This document shows positions 35,693 to 45,067 of a stretch of DNA of 64,000 bases, one piece after another; the stretch's first letter is position 1; each line of letters begins with the position of its first letter. The position numbers and the translations under genes are program-made. The stretch comes from Saprospiraceae bacterium (GTDB taxonomy: Bacteria > Bacteroidota > Bacteroidia > Chitinophagales > Saprospiraceae), in NCBI GenBank assembly GCA_025056735.1, contig JANWVR010000103.1, forward strand, positions 1-64,000. The letters are read 5' to 3'. The notes beneath the pieces were generated by a model, which saw only the letters and a list, made by a program, of their open reading frames with translations, was not told the DNA's origin and searched no databases.

Positions 35693-36544
35693 ATGAAACA
35701 CCTTGCATTAGCCTTCGTGGCCCTCGTTTCTATGTCTTTCTGGGCGGAAGAATGCGAAACCGTCTATTTCCCTCAGCCTATGCCACAAGGCGGGGAGTTG
35801 CTGGAGCAGTTTCCTTCGGATATCGCCGGTGTTTATTGCGAAAAGACACCAGACGAAGACGGCATTGAGACTACTGTGAGTATCCTGCGCATCGAATTTC
35901 CAGAGCCGTGGCAGATGAAGTGCTCCTCCGAGCGCTATGCCCACCTGAAGACTCCAGATCGGTACATCGCTCAGCAGTTACAACGCGAAGAGGGCCAGGA
36001 ACTGCGAATACGCTACACGGATAGCCTGATAACTATTTGCTTCTCGCAGCCCGGAGTGGAGTGCATCCGCATAGAGCGCGTCGGCGAATACTGGAAGGTG
36101 CTGGAAGAATACTCGCAGCAGCTGTATGACCTGCGCGCCAATACCTGCCAGTTTACAGGCAAGGGTGCGCCGTATCTTTCCCATTGCGTCGTTTTGCAGA
36201 AAGGGCCGCGTCTGTACATGAATCACTTAATGGACCCAGAGGCAAAGGGCTGGCTCTTTGAGTGTTATGATTTCTCCCAGAAGGGGCATATAAAATACGG
36301 CATGCCAAATCCCAATTTGTTCTTAGACATGGTGCGCAACGGCGACGCGAGGGCCTCCATGATCCGTATAGACTCCACGTGGGTGTGGAACGAGGATGAG
36401 AGTACGGATAGAGGCGACAGTTCCCGGGTTTACTTCGTGCTGCCTACTGACCCATGTTTGGAAGAGACCTGGGATGTCCAGAAAGAATGGTGGACTGGGG
36501 TATTCCAGCGCACGAAAGGCGACCCATTTTTAGAAGACCGATAA
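35693..36544 (+). CDS. Hypothetical protein with signal peptide
   Basis: ORF 35615-36544; probable start MKHLALAFVALVSMSFWAEE at 35693; no domain recognised. Confidence 0.6.
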   Translation: MKHLALAFVALVSMSFWAEECETVYFPQPMPQGGELLEQFPSDIAGVYCEKTPDEDGIETTVSILRIEFPEPWQMKCSSERYAHLKTPDRYIAQQLQREEGQELRIRYTDSLITICFSQPGVECIRIERVGEYWKVLEEYSQQLYDLRANTCQFTGKGAPYLSHCVVLQKGPRLYMNHLMDPEAKGWLFECYDFSQKGHIKYGMPNPNLFLDMVRNGDARASMIRIDSTWVWNEDESTDRGDSSRVYFVLPTDPCLEETWDVQKEWWTGVFQRTKGDPFLEDR

Positions 36545-36612
36545 AGAACACCTGACAACTATGCCTTTCGGCAAAGACGTCCGGGCAGCGCCTCCCGTGG
36601 GCCTGCCCTTTT

Positions 36613-37287
36613 TCATTTTCTTTTGCCTTTGGGCGGCGCCATTTGCCAGCGCAAGGTCTCGATTAGGCGGTTTACATCTTGCCGCATGAAATCGAGCACG
36701 GGTGCCAAGGAGTCAGGGCGGGCCTGCGTTTTAAAGTAAAGCGCCCCGCGCAGAAAATGTCGAGTGGAGTCGGTTAGAAAAAACTGATACGAAGAAGCTG
36801 TGGCACCTTCCAAATTGAAGACGACGCCGTGTACGCGGTCAGCCGTGCGGTGCACCGGTATTTCCTCGATGTAGCTGGCTTTTATGTTGTGCTTTTGGGC
36901 CATCGTGAAGGCGTCCTGCACCAACTCATCGAAGCGCGCGCGGCTGTTGATGGGGTAATAGCTGCAATGAATCTGGGCATTCAGCGGCCGCACGTGCAGG
37001 GTGAACCAGCAGTCGCTTTTGGGCCCTTCGTCAAAGAAGGAGACATCCTGCTCTATCTCAGCATAGACAGGCATATCAAAGGTAAACGGGCACCCGCCAG
37101 CCTCGAAGGGCTTGTACGCCTTTTCGGGATAGATAACGCGCGGATAGGCGCGCGGCTTAGGTATGGGCACAGTATCGGAGCACGCCGCCCACATTAGGGC
37201 GGTTAGCCATGACCATACAAAGAGCGGCGAGATGCGCATGATGAGCAGGCTTGAGTAGTTTCGTGCCGGGCCAGCCGCTTCAGGCAA
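36613..37287 (-). CDS. gldD: Gliding motility lipoprotein GldD
   Basis: CSDTVPIPKPRAYPRVIYPEKAYKPFEAGGCPFTFDMPVYAEIEQD; IHCSYYPINSRARFDELVQDAFTMAQKHNIKASYIEE; probable start MRISPLF. Confidence 0.88.
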   Translation of the reverse strand: MPEAAGPARNYSSLLIMRISPLFVWSWLTALMWAACSDTVPIPKPRAYPRVIYPEKAYKPFEAGGCPFTFDMPVYAEIEQDVSFFDEGPKSDCWFTLHVRPLNAQIHCSYYPINSRARFDELVQDAFTMAQKHNIKASYIEEIPVHRTADRVHGVVFNLEGATASSYQFFLTDSTRHFLRGALYFKTQARPDSLAPVLDFMRQDVNRLIETLRWQMAPPKGKRK

Positions 37288-37319
37288 TGCAGGAGCAACT
37301 CTCTCCCGCCTGTGATTTA

Positions 37320-38021
37320 TTACCAGGAGAGATCGTCTTCTGGCGGAAGTTTGCGTTCAGATGATTTGCTACGCGGCCGATCGTCGTCCTCCTCATCGAG
37401 GTCTTCATCCTCGAAGTCTTCTTCTTCAAAGTCCTCCTCCTCGAAGTCCTCCTCGAAGTCATCCATCGGTTCGGGACGCTCGTCGTCAAAAGTTTGGTTT
37501 TGTTGTTGCGCCTCCCACTCGGCCTGACGACGGTCAAACTCTTCGTAGTCGAAGTCAGGCATGAGATGGGTCTTCACGTGTTCCACCACCTCGTTAAGCG
37601 AGGCAACGAAGCGGTTAAAATCTTCTTTGTAAAGAAAGATTTTATGGCGCCGATAGCCGCCATAGCCGTCTTCGCGTCGGGTGCTTTCCGTGATGGTGAT
37701 GAAAAAATCGTCGCCGCGCGTTTTGCGCACATCGAAGAAATAAGTGCGGCGCTTGCCGGCTCGTACGCGCTTGGAGAATACGCTCTCCTCTCCTACTCCA
37801 TCGAAGCTGCGTTGCTGGTCGTTTCCGCCTCGTTCCCGGTATCCGCCGCGCTCCCGCTCCCTGTTCCATTCGCGGTCTCGGTTGTCGTTTCGTTCGCGGT
37901 ACCCACCGCGGTCTCGATCGCGGTAATCGTTTCGTTCGCGGTATCCCCCTCGCTCGCGGCGCTCGGAGTTACGCTGTTGGTTGTTTCCGGAATTGCGCCG
38001 CTTAAAAAACCCGTATTCCAC
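37320..38021 (-). CDS. DUF3276/PUR-like nucleic acid-binding protein with RGG/RD-rich N-terminus and acidic C-terminus
   Basis: Core SVFSKRVRAGKRRTYFFDVRKTRGDDFFITITESTRRE...HKIFLYKEDFNRFVASLNEVVEHVK; N-term RERGGYRERNDYRDRDRGGYRERND repeats; C-term DDFEEDFEEEDFEEEDFEDEDLDEEDDD. Confidence 0.88.
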   Translation of the reverse strand: MEYGFFKRRNSGNNQQRNSERRERGGYRERNDYRDRDRGGYRERNDNRDREWNRERERGGYRERGGNDQQRSFDGVGEESVFSKRVRAGKRRTYFFDVRKTRGDDFFITITESTRREDGYGGYRRHKIFLYKEDFNRFVASLNEVVEHVKTHLMPDFDYEEFDRRQAEWEAQQQNQTFDDERPEPMDDFEEDFEEEDFEEEDFEDEDLDEEDDDRPRSKSSERKLPPEDDLSW

Positions 38022-38068
38022 TGCGTTGCGTTTTGTGAAAAAATCAAGTTACCTCTCGTAAGTGCGAG

Positions 38069-38076
38069 CAAAGGTA
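38069..38076 (-). promoter_or_regulatory. Bacteroidota -7 element (TACCTTTG) upstream of the DUF3276 gene
   Basis: CAAAGGTA on + strand, 48 nt upstream of the ORF start. Confidence 0.55.
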
Positions 38077-38216
38077 GGCGTTCCGAACAATCTGCATCTT
38101 TTTTTCATCGCTATTCTTTTGCCGATAAAACGCTGTTTCATCGGTGCTTTTACGTCTTACACCAAATGACATCTAACATACAAGAGGCCAACTCTTCCCT
38201 TTACAGGGAGGTTTGG

Positions 38217-39983
38217 TTATTGCGCCGACCATGCCCGCCGGCCAGCCACAATCGTGTGCAAGACGCGCGCTCGGAGGATGTTTTCCTCTGGGCATTCGAG
38301 CAAGTTTTCAGAGAGCACGACCACGTCGGCGCGTCTTCCGGGCGCCAGCATGCCTTTTTCATTCTCTTCAAAAGCGGCGTAAGCGTTCCAAAGCGTATAG
38401 GAGAGGAGGGCCTCCTGTCGGGTCATGCGCTGTTCGGGGAAGAACGGCTCGCCGGTATCGGGCCGCTTGCGCGTGACGGCGGCGTAGATGCAGGCCAGCG
38501 GGCTGATGTCCTCCACGGGCGTGTCGGTGCCGTTGGCCAAGCGCGCACCGGAGTCCAGCAAGCTGCGCCACGGGTAGGCGCCTGTGCGGGCGCGTTCGAC
38601 GCCGAGGCGCTTGACCACAAACGGCGCGTCGCTGGTGCAGTGCACGGCCTGCACAGAGGCAATGACGCCCAGCTGGCCAAAGCGCGGAATATCTTTTGGA
38701 TCAACATGTTGTGCATGTTCAATTCGCCAGCGCAGGTCTTTGTCTGGCCCGACAAATGCGCTGTACAAGTCCAAAAGTTCGCGGTTAGCGCGGTCGCCAA
38801 TCGCATGCACACACAACTGAAGACCGTGCCTATGGCAGGCTTCTGCTATTCGGCGGATGGTGTCCAATGGCGTTACATTCTGCCCTACATGCCCGGGTTT
38901 ATCGGCATAGGGCTGAAGAAGCCATGCACCGTAGGCTCCGAGTGCGCCGTCTAAGTAGGCCTTCACAGCGCGCACCGTCAGGAAGCCCTTACCTGAGTTT
39001 ACTTGCGGAAAATCTGCCAGCTTCGGCAGGTCGGCGGCGCCGGGACGCGCGATCATAACCCACAGCCGTACGGGCAGTTGGCCGCTTTCGGCCAGTCGGC
39101 GAAATTGCGCTATTTCCCACAGGCTGCTGCCAGCGTCCTGGAAGGAAGTAACACCGTTGCGCAAGCAGGCTTCAGCGGCTAGGGCGGCGCTGCGTTCGAG
39201 CACAGCCTGTTTCTCTGCTTCGCTGCGCAGGTTTTTGTGTGCTGCCAGAGGGTTCAGGATGAGGTCCATCGCGTTTTCCTCAAACACGCCGGTGAGGTTG
39301 CCGCGCGCATCGCGTACGATGCGGCCACCTACCGGGTCGGGCGTTTCGCGGCTGATGCCGGCCAGTTGCATGGCCTTAGCGTTGGCCAATAGAGCATGGC
39401 CACTGGCATGGCGCAACACCACTGGGTGGTCGGGCGTACGGGCACTCAGGTCGTCGTGGTAGGGGTATCCGTTGACGGAGCGCCCTGGCGGTGCTGTCCA
39501 CTTTTCCTGGTGCCAGCCGCGGCCTTCTATCCATTCGCCCGGTGGCGTGTTCGAAGCCTGTTGCGCTACGCGCTCTACTACCTCTGACCAGTCGGTGACG
39601 CCGCCAAGCGCGACAATTTGCAGACTTTGGCCCAGCCCCAGAAAATGCCCATGTCCTTCGATAAAGCCCGGCATGGCGAACGCGCCCCGAAGGTCGAGCA
39701 GTTCCGTTTGCGGGCCGGCCAAGGCGCGCGCCGTAGCATCGTCGCCTACGTACAGGATCGTGTCGCCGCGCATGGCGATGGCCGTAGCTTCCGGGTGGGT
39801 GCTGTCGGCGGTGAATAGGCGTCCGTTGTACAGGATCAGGGTGGCCGGCGCTTTTTTCTCGGCGCTGGAGCAGCCCGCCAAGGCCAGAATGGCCAATAGG
39901 CAGCTGAGAGTCGGTATTGTTTTCATGAGAATAAGGTGAACAAAAGCGCTCAGGCTCCAGGAAGCAAGTGTGGTGTAGCCCAC
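38217..39983 (-). CDS. Amidohydrolase family 3 (YtcJ-like) lipoprotein
   Basis: 588 aa, probable start MKTIPTLSCLLAILALAGCSS; ILYNGRLFTADSTHPEATAIAMRGDTILYVG; MPGFIEGHGHFLGLG; RIEHAQHVDPKDIPRFGQLGVIASVQAVH. Confidence 0.93.
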   Translation of the reverse strand: MGYTTLASWSLSAFVHLILMKTIPTLSCLLAILALAGCSSAEKKAPATLILYNGRLFTADSTHPEATAIAMRGDTILYVGDDATARALAGPQTELLDLRGAFAMPGFIEGHGHFLGLGQSLQIVALGGVTDWSEVVERVAQQASNTPPGEWIEGRGWHQEKWTAPPGRSVNGYPYHDDLSARTPDHPVVLRHASGHALLANAKAMQLAGISRETPDPVGGRIVRDARGNLTGVFEENAMDLILNPLAAHKNLRSEAEKQAVLERSAALAAEACLRNGVTSFQDAGSSLWEIAQFRRLAESGQLPVRLWVMIARPGAADLPKLADFPQVNSGKGFLTVRAVKAYLDGALGAYGAWLLQPYADKPGHVGQNVTPLDTIRRIAEACHRHGLQLCVHAIGDRANRELLDLYSAFVGPDKDLRWRIEHAQHVDPKDIPRFGQLGVIASVQAVHCTSDAPFVVKRLGVERARTGAYPWRSLLDSGARLANGTDTPVEDISPLACIYAAVTRKRPDTGEPFFPEQRMTRQEALLSYTLWNAYAAFEENEKGMLAPGRRADVVVLSENLLECPEENILRARVLHTIVAGRRAWSAQ

Positions 39984-40143
39984 GAGCGCCTACAATGATG
40001 AAATCGGAAGAAATCGTCGGCAAAGGTAGCTGCATTTCTGGCGGAATGCTCCGCTGACTGGCGTGCGGTGCACAAATAGCAAGCAACCCTGAACGGGCTC
40101 AGAACGTTTGAAAATGCGTACCAACAAATAAGCACAATTTTTC

Positions 40144-41184
40144 ATGGCACCTCGTTTATCCGACCGTGCATGGTGGCTTGCACTTGCGTTGGGTTTTGGT
40201 CTTGGCATGCTTTTTTACGCCTGGTTAACGTATCTGCGAAGGGCCGATGACCCTAGCCGATGCGACTATCGGATCGCTCGCGTAAGCGGTTACAAGTGGA
40301 TAGGGCCGCTACTCTCGGCGGAAGAGGAGTGTGAGGCGGAAACTTATTTGCCGCTCAGAAGGACGCTTCTGCGGCAGCTAGATAGTCTTCGAGCAACGGG
40401 CCAACTAACGGCAGCCTCGTTATACCTGCGCGACTTTGGACGCGGTCAATGGATGTCGATCAATGGCGAAGAGCGCTATCACCCGGGGTCTCTGATGAAA
40501 GTGGCCCTGCTTATCTCAATTTTGAAAGCGGCAGAGATGCAGCCCGGTTTGTTGCAGCAGCGCATCCGATATGTATCACCACCTGAGGACGGCATTCAGG
40601 CACAATATTATGCCTTTCCTACTATTAGGGTTGGGAAGGAATACACTGTAGCTGAGTTGCTGGAATACATGATCGCATATTCTGATAACCACGCTACATG
40701 GTTGTTGGCCAGCCACCTCGATCCGAGGGGCGCGCCTAAGCTCTTTGACGATATTGGGCTGAAGGTTTCCTGGGACTCAATAGACCAGCTCACCCTGTCG
40801 GCGCCCGAGGTAGCCGTGTTATTTAAGGCCATTTTCAATTCCTCATACTTAAGCCCAGAGTCCTCTGATTACGCTGCCCAGGTTCTCTCTAAGTGCGCGT
40901 TTTCGGAGGGCTTCAAAAAAGGGCTTCCCGCAGGGGTGCATATGTGGCATAAATTCGGTGGTTGGGGGCATGCTGGCCGCACCCATGAGTTGCATGAGGC
41001 CGGCGTTATTTATGTGGAGGGCGTTCCTTATTTGCTTGTCATCATGACGCGCGGGGCCGACACCCCACGCCAGGCGCAGAGCATTGCCTGGCTTACCCGG
41101 TCGATCTACCATTATATGATCCAACGAGAGCCCACAGGCGGATTGGGCGCAGTTGAGGCCCCACAGGATGCTTTTGCTCCTTGA
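40144..41184 (+). CDS. Class A beta-lactamase-fold serine hydrolase
   Basis: 346 aa; YHPGSLMKVALLISIL (SxxK), IAYSDNHATWLLASHLD (SDN), HKFGGWGHAGRTHELHEAGVIYVEGVPYLLVIMTRG. Confidence 0.85.
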   Translation: MAPRLSDRAWWLALALGFGLGMLFYAWLTYLRRADDPSRCDYRIARVSGYKWIGPLLSAEEECEAETYLPLRRTLLRQLDSLRATGQLTAASLYLRDFGRGQWMSINGEERYHPGSLMKVALLISILKAAEMQPGLLQQRIRYVSPPEDGIQAQYYAFPTIRVGKEYTVAELLEYMIAYSDNHATWLLASHLDPRGAPKLFDDIGLKVSWDSIDQLTLSAPEVAVLFKAIFNSSYLSPESSDYAAQVLSKCAFSEGFKKGLPAGVHMWHKFGGWGHAGRTHELHEAGVIYVEGVPYLLVIMTRGADTPRQAQSIAWLTRSIYHYMIQREPTGGLGAVEAPQDAFAP

Positions 41185-41188
41185 GTGG

Positions 41189-41857
41189 CTACGCCTCGGG
41201 AAGGATACGGGCCGGGACCCACTCGCCGCGTTCGACGGCGGGCAGTGGCAATGCCTCATCTTCTTCCGGAGCGGGCGGCACTGCTGTGCGCGCAGAAGCA
41301 GCATCTGGACGATGGCGCTCGACCATGCGTACTACTTTAGACAACAGATCGAAATAATTCGGATCGGTCGCGTAGCCGGCACGCGCCACTTCGCGCAGGA
41401 AGGCCATCGGGTCGGAGCCCACGCGCACAGCCTCCGCATAGCGAGGGTTGGTCAGGAAAAACTGCGCGTGATCCTGGAAGGAACCCTTAGCCGTACGGTA
41501 GCGGCGAAACCAGTCCTTCACTCGATATTTCCACAATCCCGGCTTCACCTCCGTGATGGAAAGGAGTTTTGGGAAGCGATGCCCCTCGTTAGGGCTTTTC
41601 AGGTACTCGGTTGTTGTCAGCAGTTGGCGTTTGCGCGGCGGGTCTGTTGCTTTGGCCTTAATGCCAAAAAACATGTTGCTTAGTGCGTGTTCGCCCCATC
41701 CGCTCTCTATGGCGGCCTGGGCCAGAATGGCGAGGGCGCTGATGCCGTTCTTTTCCGCGTTTGCTGGGTGTAGCGCCAGTATTGGTGGGTGCACAAAATC
41801 GGGAGGCGGGGTCTTCACTCCGCGTGTTTCAGGTGAAAAAGCAGGCCATTTTGGCAC
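41189..41857 (-). CDS. Glucosaminidase-domain (FlgJ-like) protein
   Basis: 222 aa; ALAILAQAAIESGWGEHALSNMFFGIKAK; FRRYRTAKGSFQDHAQFFLTNPRYAEAV; GYATDPNYFDLLSKVV. Confidence 0.92.
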   Translation of the reverse strand: MPKWPAFSPETRGVKTPPPDFVHPPILALHPANAEKNGISALAILAQAAIESGWGEHALSNMFFGIKAKATDPPRKRQLLTTTEYLKSPNEGHRFPKLLSITEVKPGLWKYRVKDWFRRYRTAKGSFQDHAQFFLTNPRYAEAVRVGSDPMAFLREVARAGYATDPNYFDLLSKVVRMVERHRPDAASARTAVPPAPEEDEALPLPAVERGEWVPARILPEA

Positions 41858-41953
41858 CTAAACTAAGTTTTTTTGCAGGATGACCGATATTTCCGAGAGA
41901 ATGAATTACATTTGCCCAGACATCACCGTGCAAAATTTAAAACCGCTCCACCT

Positions 41954-42757
41954 ATGAGTAAAATTCCACTCTGGCTCGTGTTGCTGGTGTTTGGGGGATA
42001 TTCGGTGTGGGCTGTCCGTTTCTGGCATTGCCATGTGTGCAAGTGCTGCGATGGGCAGGCGCCTACTACGGAAGCATCCGCCAAGACGACCGGCGAACCC
42101 CTATTCAAATGGATGGCCAATGTGCCGGAACCCGACGCCAACTTTGCGGCCTGGAAAAAGGCTCTGCTGGCGCGAGGCGGCCAGGGCGATACGCTCCTGA
42201 TCACCGGCTGGCAACGCCCTGGCGAACCTGACGGCATCGGCCTGGCGCGCGCAGAGGCCATCAAGCGCTTGATGATGCCCGAAGTGCCTGAAAGCCGCAT
42301 CCGTTTGGCTTCTAAGACCGTTCAGGACGGGCTGACCCAAGGTGGCCCGCCTATGGGCTCAGCCGACTACAGCTGGCTCAAAATGGTACTGCCTATGGAA
42401 GAAGGTGCCATCATCGAAGCTGACCAGGATGTTATCCTATTGTTCCCCTTCCGTTCCACCGAGTATGACAAAGACCCGAAAGTGGAGGAGTACTTGAAGA
42501 AGTTGGTGGAAAAGCACAAGACAACCTCAGCCACCTTCCTCATTGTGGGTCATACCGACGATGTAGGTACTGACGAGTATAACCTCAATCTGGGCCGTGC
42601 TCGCGCCCAATCCATCGCTAACGTACTCATCAAGCGAGGCATCGCCGCTAACCGCATCCAAGTAGACTCGCGTGGTAAACGCGAACCCGTGGCCGATAAT
42701 ACCACTGAAGATGGCCGCCATCGCAACCGCCGCGTCGTTATCACCGTCAAACCATAA
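41954..42757 (+). CDS. OmpA-family protein with N-terminal membrane anchor
   Basis: ORF 41873-42757, probable start MSKIPLWLVLLVFGG; OmpA domain TTSATFLIVGHTDDVGTDEYNLNLGRARAQSIANVLIKRGIAANRIQVDSRGKREPVADNTTEDGRHRNRRVVITV. Confidence 0.92.
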   Translation: MSKIPLWLVLLVFGGYSVWAVRFWHCHVCKCCDGQAPTTEASAKTTGEPLFKWMANVPEPDANFAAWKKALLARGGQGDTLLITGWQRPGEPDGIGLARAEAIKRLMMPEVPESRIRLASKTVQDGLTQGGPPMGSADYSWLKMVLPMEEGAIIEADQDVILLFPFRSTEYDKDPKVEEYLKKLVEKHKTTSATFLIVGHTDDVGTDEYNLNLGRARAQSIANVLIKRGIAANRIQVDSRGKREPVADNTTEDGRHRNRRVVITVKP

Positions 42758-42786
42758 TTGTACACCATCAAAACAAATTCAACGCC

Positions 42787-43434
42787 ATGTTCCTCTCATA
42801 CATCTTGCTCAACAGCTTCACCGAAAACCTGCCTGTAGCGCTCGCCCTGTGCATCGTTCCCTTCATCTTGGGATGGATTGCTGCTTACATCTACTACAAA
42901 GTCAGCAAGTTGCAAAGCGACAACGCTGAACTCAAACTCAAGGTCGAGGAGCAAACCCAGGCCATCACCGACCTGCGGATGAATGTCGCCAAATTGGAAG
43001 CTGACCTTGAGACGCGCTCCAAGGAGTTGCATAAAGTCAAGGATGCCCTTATCTTGTGTGAAAGCGAGCGCAACGCTTTGCGCGAACAGCTCGGCCCTGA
43101 GGCTTTAAAGGCGTTTGAGGCCGCTCGAGTCCGCGAAGCAGAAGGGCGTACCGTTGCATTTGCCGGCAAACAATACAAATGGGACGACTTGCAGATTATT
43201 GAAGGCATTGGCCCCAAAATTGCCGAATTGCTCCGCAACGCCGGCATTGAGACGTGGCAACAGCTTTCCATGACCTCGCCCTATCGTTTGCGCGAAATCC
43301 TCGATGCTGCAGGGCCTCAGTTCAACGCTCACGATCCAGAGAGCTGGCCTCATCAAGCCGCGTTGGCTGCCGACGAAAAGTGGGATGAACTGAAAGCCCT
43401 TCAGGACGAATTAGTCGGCGGACGTTCTGCTTGA
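42787..43434 (+). CDS. Membrane-anchored coiled-coil protein with helix-hairpin-helix motif
   Basis: 215 aa; N-terminal TM; heptad-like region LKLKVEEQTQAITDLRMNVAKLEADLETRSKEL; WDDLQIIEGIGPKIAELLRNAGIETWQQL. Confidence 0.8.
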   Translation: MFLSYILLNSFTENLPVALALCIVPFILGWIAAYIYYKVSKLQSDNAELKLKVEEQTQAITDLRMNVAKLEADLETRSKELHKVKDALILCESERNALREQLGPEALKAFEAARVREAEGRTVAFAGKQYKWDDLQIIEGIGPKIAELLRNAGIETWQQLSMTSPYRLREILDAAGPQFNAHDPESWPHQAALAADEKWDELKALQDELVGGRSA

Positions 43435-43498
43435 CAGCAGTCCGTTCAATGCCCTGGGCCGGTGGCGTAAAGCGGAGCCGCTTTGGCCTTTTTATATG

Positions 43499-43535
43499 AA
43501 ATGTCCGGACGAGGAATCCTCGTCCGGACATTTTT
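43499..43535. terminator. Bidirectional terminator (perfect 16-bp stem)
   Basis: AAATGTCCGGACGAGG (43499-43514) / CCTCGTCCGGACATTT (43518-43533) between convergent genes. Confidence 0.95.
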
Positions 43536-43606
43536 GTGCTCAGCCGGCAGACGCGCCAGCCGGAGTAGCAAGTACCCCCTCTGGAGCAACACCCAGCAGC
43601 GAGCGC

Positions 43607-45010
43607 CTACAAATGAATAGGCCGATTGGCCGTTGCTGCCAGCGCCGCCTCTCGGAAGGCTTCCGTGTAAGTGGGGTGAGCATGGCTCATACGGGCAGCG
43701 TCTTCGGCAGAGGCGCGGAATTCCATGAGAGCCACTGCCTCGGCAATCATGTCGGCAGCGCGCGCACCAACGATGTGGACTCCGAGAATTTCATCGGTTT
43801 CGGCATGGGCAATCACCTTGGCCATACCGTCTAAGTCCATACTGGCGCGAGCGCGGCCCAAAGCGCGGAAAGGGAACTTACCTACTTTGTACGGTACACC
43901 TCTTTCTTTGAGCTCCTCTTCGGTGTAGCCCACTCCTGCCACTTCCGGCCAGGTGTAAACGACGTTCGGAATGAGATGATAATGGATGTGCGGCTTTTGA
44001 CCCGCCAACCATTCGGCCACGAAGACCCCTTCCTCCTCGGCTTTATGGGCCAGCATGGGCCCCCGAACCACGTCACCAATAGCATAGACGCCGGGTACCG
44101 CCGTTTCTAAATGGTCGTTGACCGGAATGCGGCCCTTCTCGTCTAATGTAAGGCCGATGTTTTCTAAACCCAGGCCATCGGTATAAGGGCGACGACCAAT
44201 GGAGACTAAGCAATAATCTACCTCGAAGTGCAGGGTTTTAGACTCGTCATCTCGGCTTTGGGCGACGACTTTGACCTGCTTCTCAGAGGGCTTTACCTGC
44301 GTAACGGCATGGCGCACATAAAACTGGATGCCCAGCGCTTTGAGGCTTTTGCTCAGTTCGCGGCTACAATCGGCATCCATCGTAGGCAGAATGCGATCCA
44401 TGTACTCGACGACGCTGACTTCTGTGCCCAAACGAGCATAGACGCTGCCCAGCTCGAGGCCAATGACGCCGCCGCCGATGATGAGCATTTTGCCCGGCAC
44501 TTGTTCAAGATTGAGGGCCTCTGTACTGGTAATGACGCGCTTTTTATCGTAATTAAAGGAGGCTGGCACGATGGGTTTGGAGCCGGTAGCAATAATGACG
44601 TTTTGCGCAGCAAGTTGCAACTTACCTTCTTCCTGACTCACCTGTATGGCTTGGGGAGTCAGGAAGGAAGCGTGCCCGTGATAGACATCTACTTTGTTTT
44701 TTTTCATTAAAAACTCGACACCTTTGTTGTTTTCGAGCACGACCTGGTTTTTGCGCCGAATCATCTGGGGCATGTTGACCTTGAGGTCTTTGAGGTCAAT
44801 GCCGTGGGTTTTGAAGTGATGTTTGGCGGCGTGGTAATGCTCAGAGGAGTCGAGCAGAGCTTTGGAGGGGATGCAGCCCACGTTGAGACAGGTACCGCCG
44901 AGTGTGGAATAGCGCTCTATGATGGCGGTACGCATGCCCAGCTGGGCGCAGCGGATGGCGGCCACGTAGCCGCCGGGGCCGGAGCCAATGACGATAACGT
45001 CGTACTGCAT
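43607..45010 (-). CDS. lpdA: Dihydrolipoyl dehydrogenase
   Basis: 467 aa; YDVIVIGSGPGGYVAAIRCAQLGMRTAIIE; GGTCLNVGCIPSKALLDSSEHYH; C-terminal HAHPTYTEAFREAALAA. Confidence 0.96.
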   Translation of the reverse strand: MQYDVIVIGSGPGGYVAAIRCAQLGMRTAIIERYSTLGGTCLNVGCIPSKALLDSSEHYHAAKHHFKTHGIDLKDLKVNMPQMIRRKNQVVLENNKGVEFLMKKNKVDVYHGHASFLTPQAIQVSQEEGKLQLAAQNVIIATGSKPIVPASFNYDKKRVITSTEALNLEQVPGKMLIIGGGVIGLELGSVYARLGTEVSVVEYMDRILPTMDADCSRELSKSLKALGIQFYVRHAVTQVKPSEKQVKVVAQSRDDESKTLHFEVDYCLVSIGRRPYTDGLGLENIGLTLDEKGRIPVNDHLETAVPGVYAIGDVVRGPMLAHKAEEEGVFVAEWLAGQKPHIHYHLIPNVVYTWPEVAGVGYTEEELKERGVPYKVGKFPFRALGRARASMDLDGMAKVIAHAETDEILGVHIVGARAADMIAEAVALMEFRASAEDAARMSHAHPTYTEAFREAALAATANRPIHL

Positions 45011-45067
45011 GGGAAGAGGTAAGTGCTGTTATGAGGCGAAAGGAGCGATTTGCTGTGGGGAAGGTCT

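Noticed and set aside
37494-38954. 486-aa + strand ORF
   Set aside because: Antisense to the clearly recognisable DUF3276 and amidohydrolase genes; no domain of its own; typical mirror ORF of GC-rich coding sequence.
40144-41184. Antibiotic-resistance beta-lactamase
   Set aside because: SxxK and SDN motifs support the fold only; the wider serine hydrolase family includes non-resistance enzymes.
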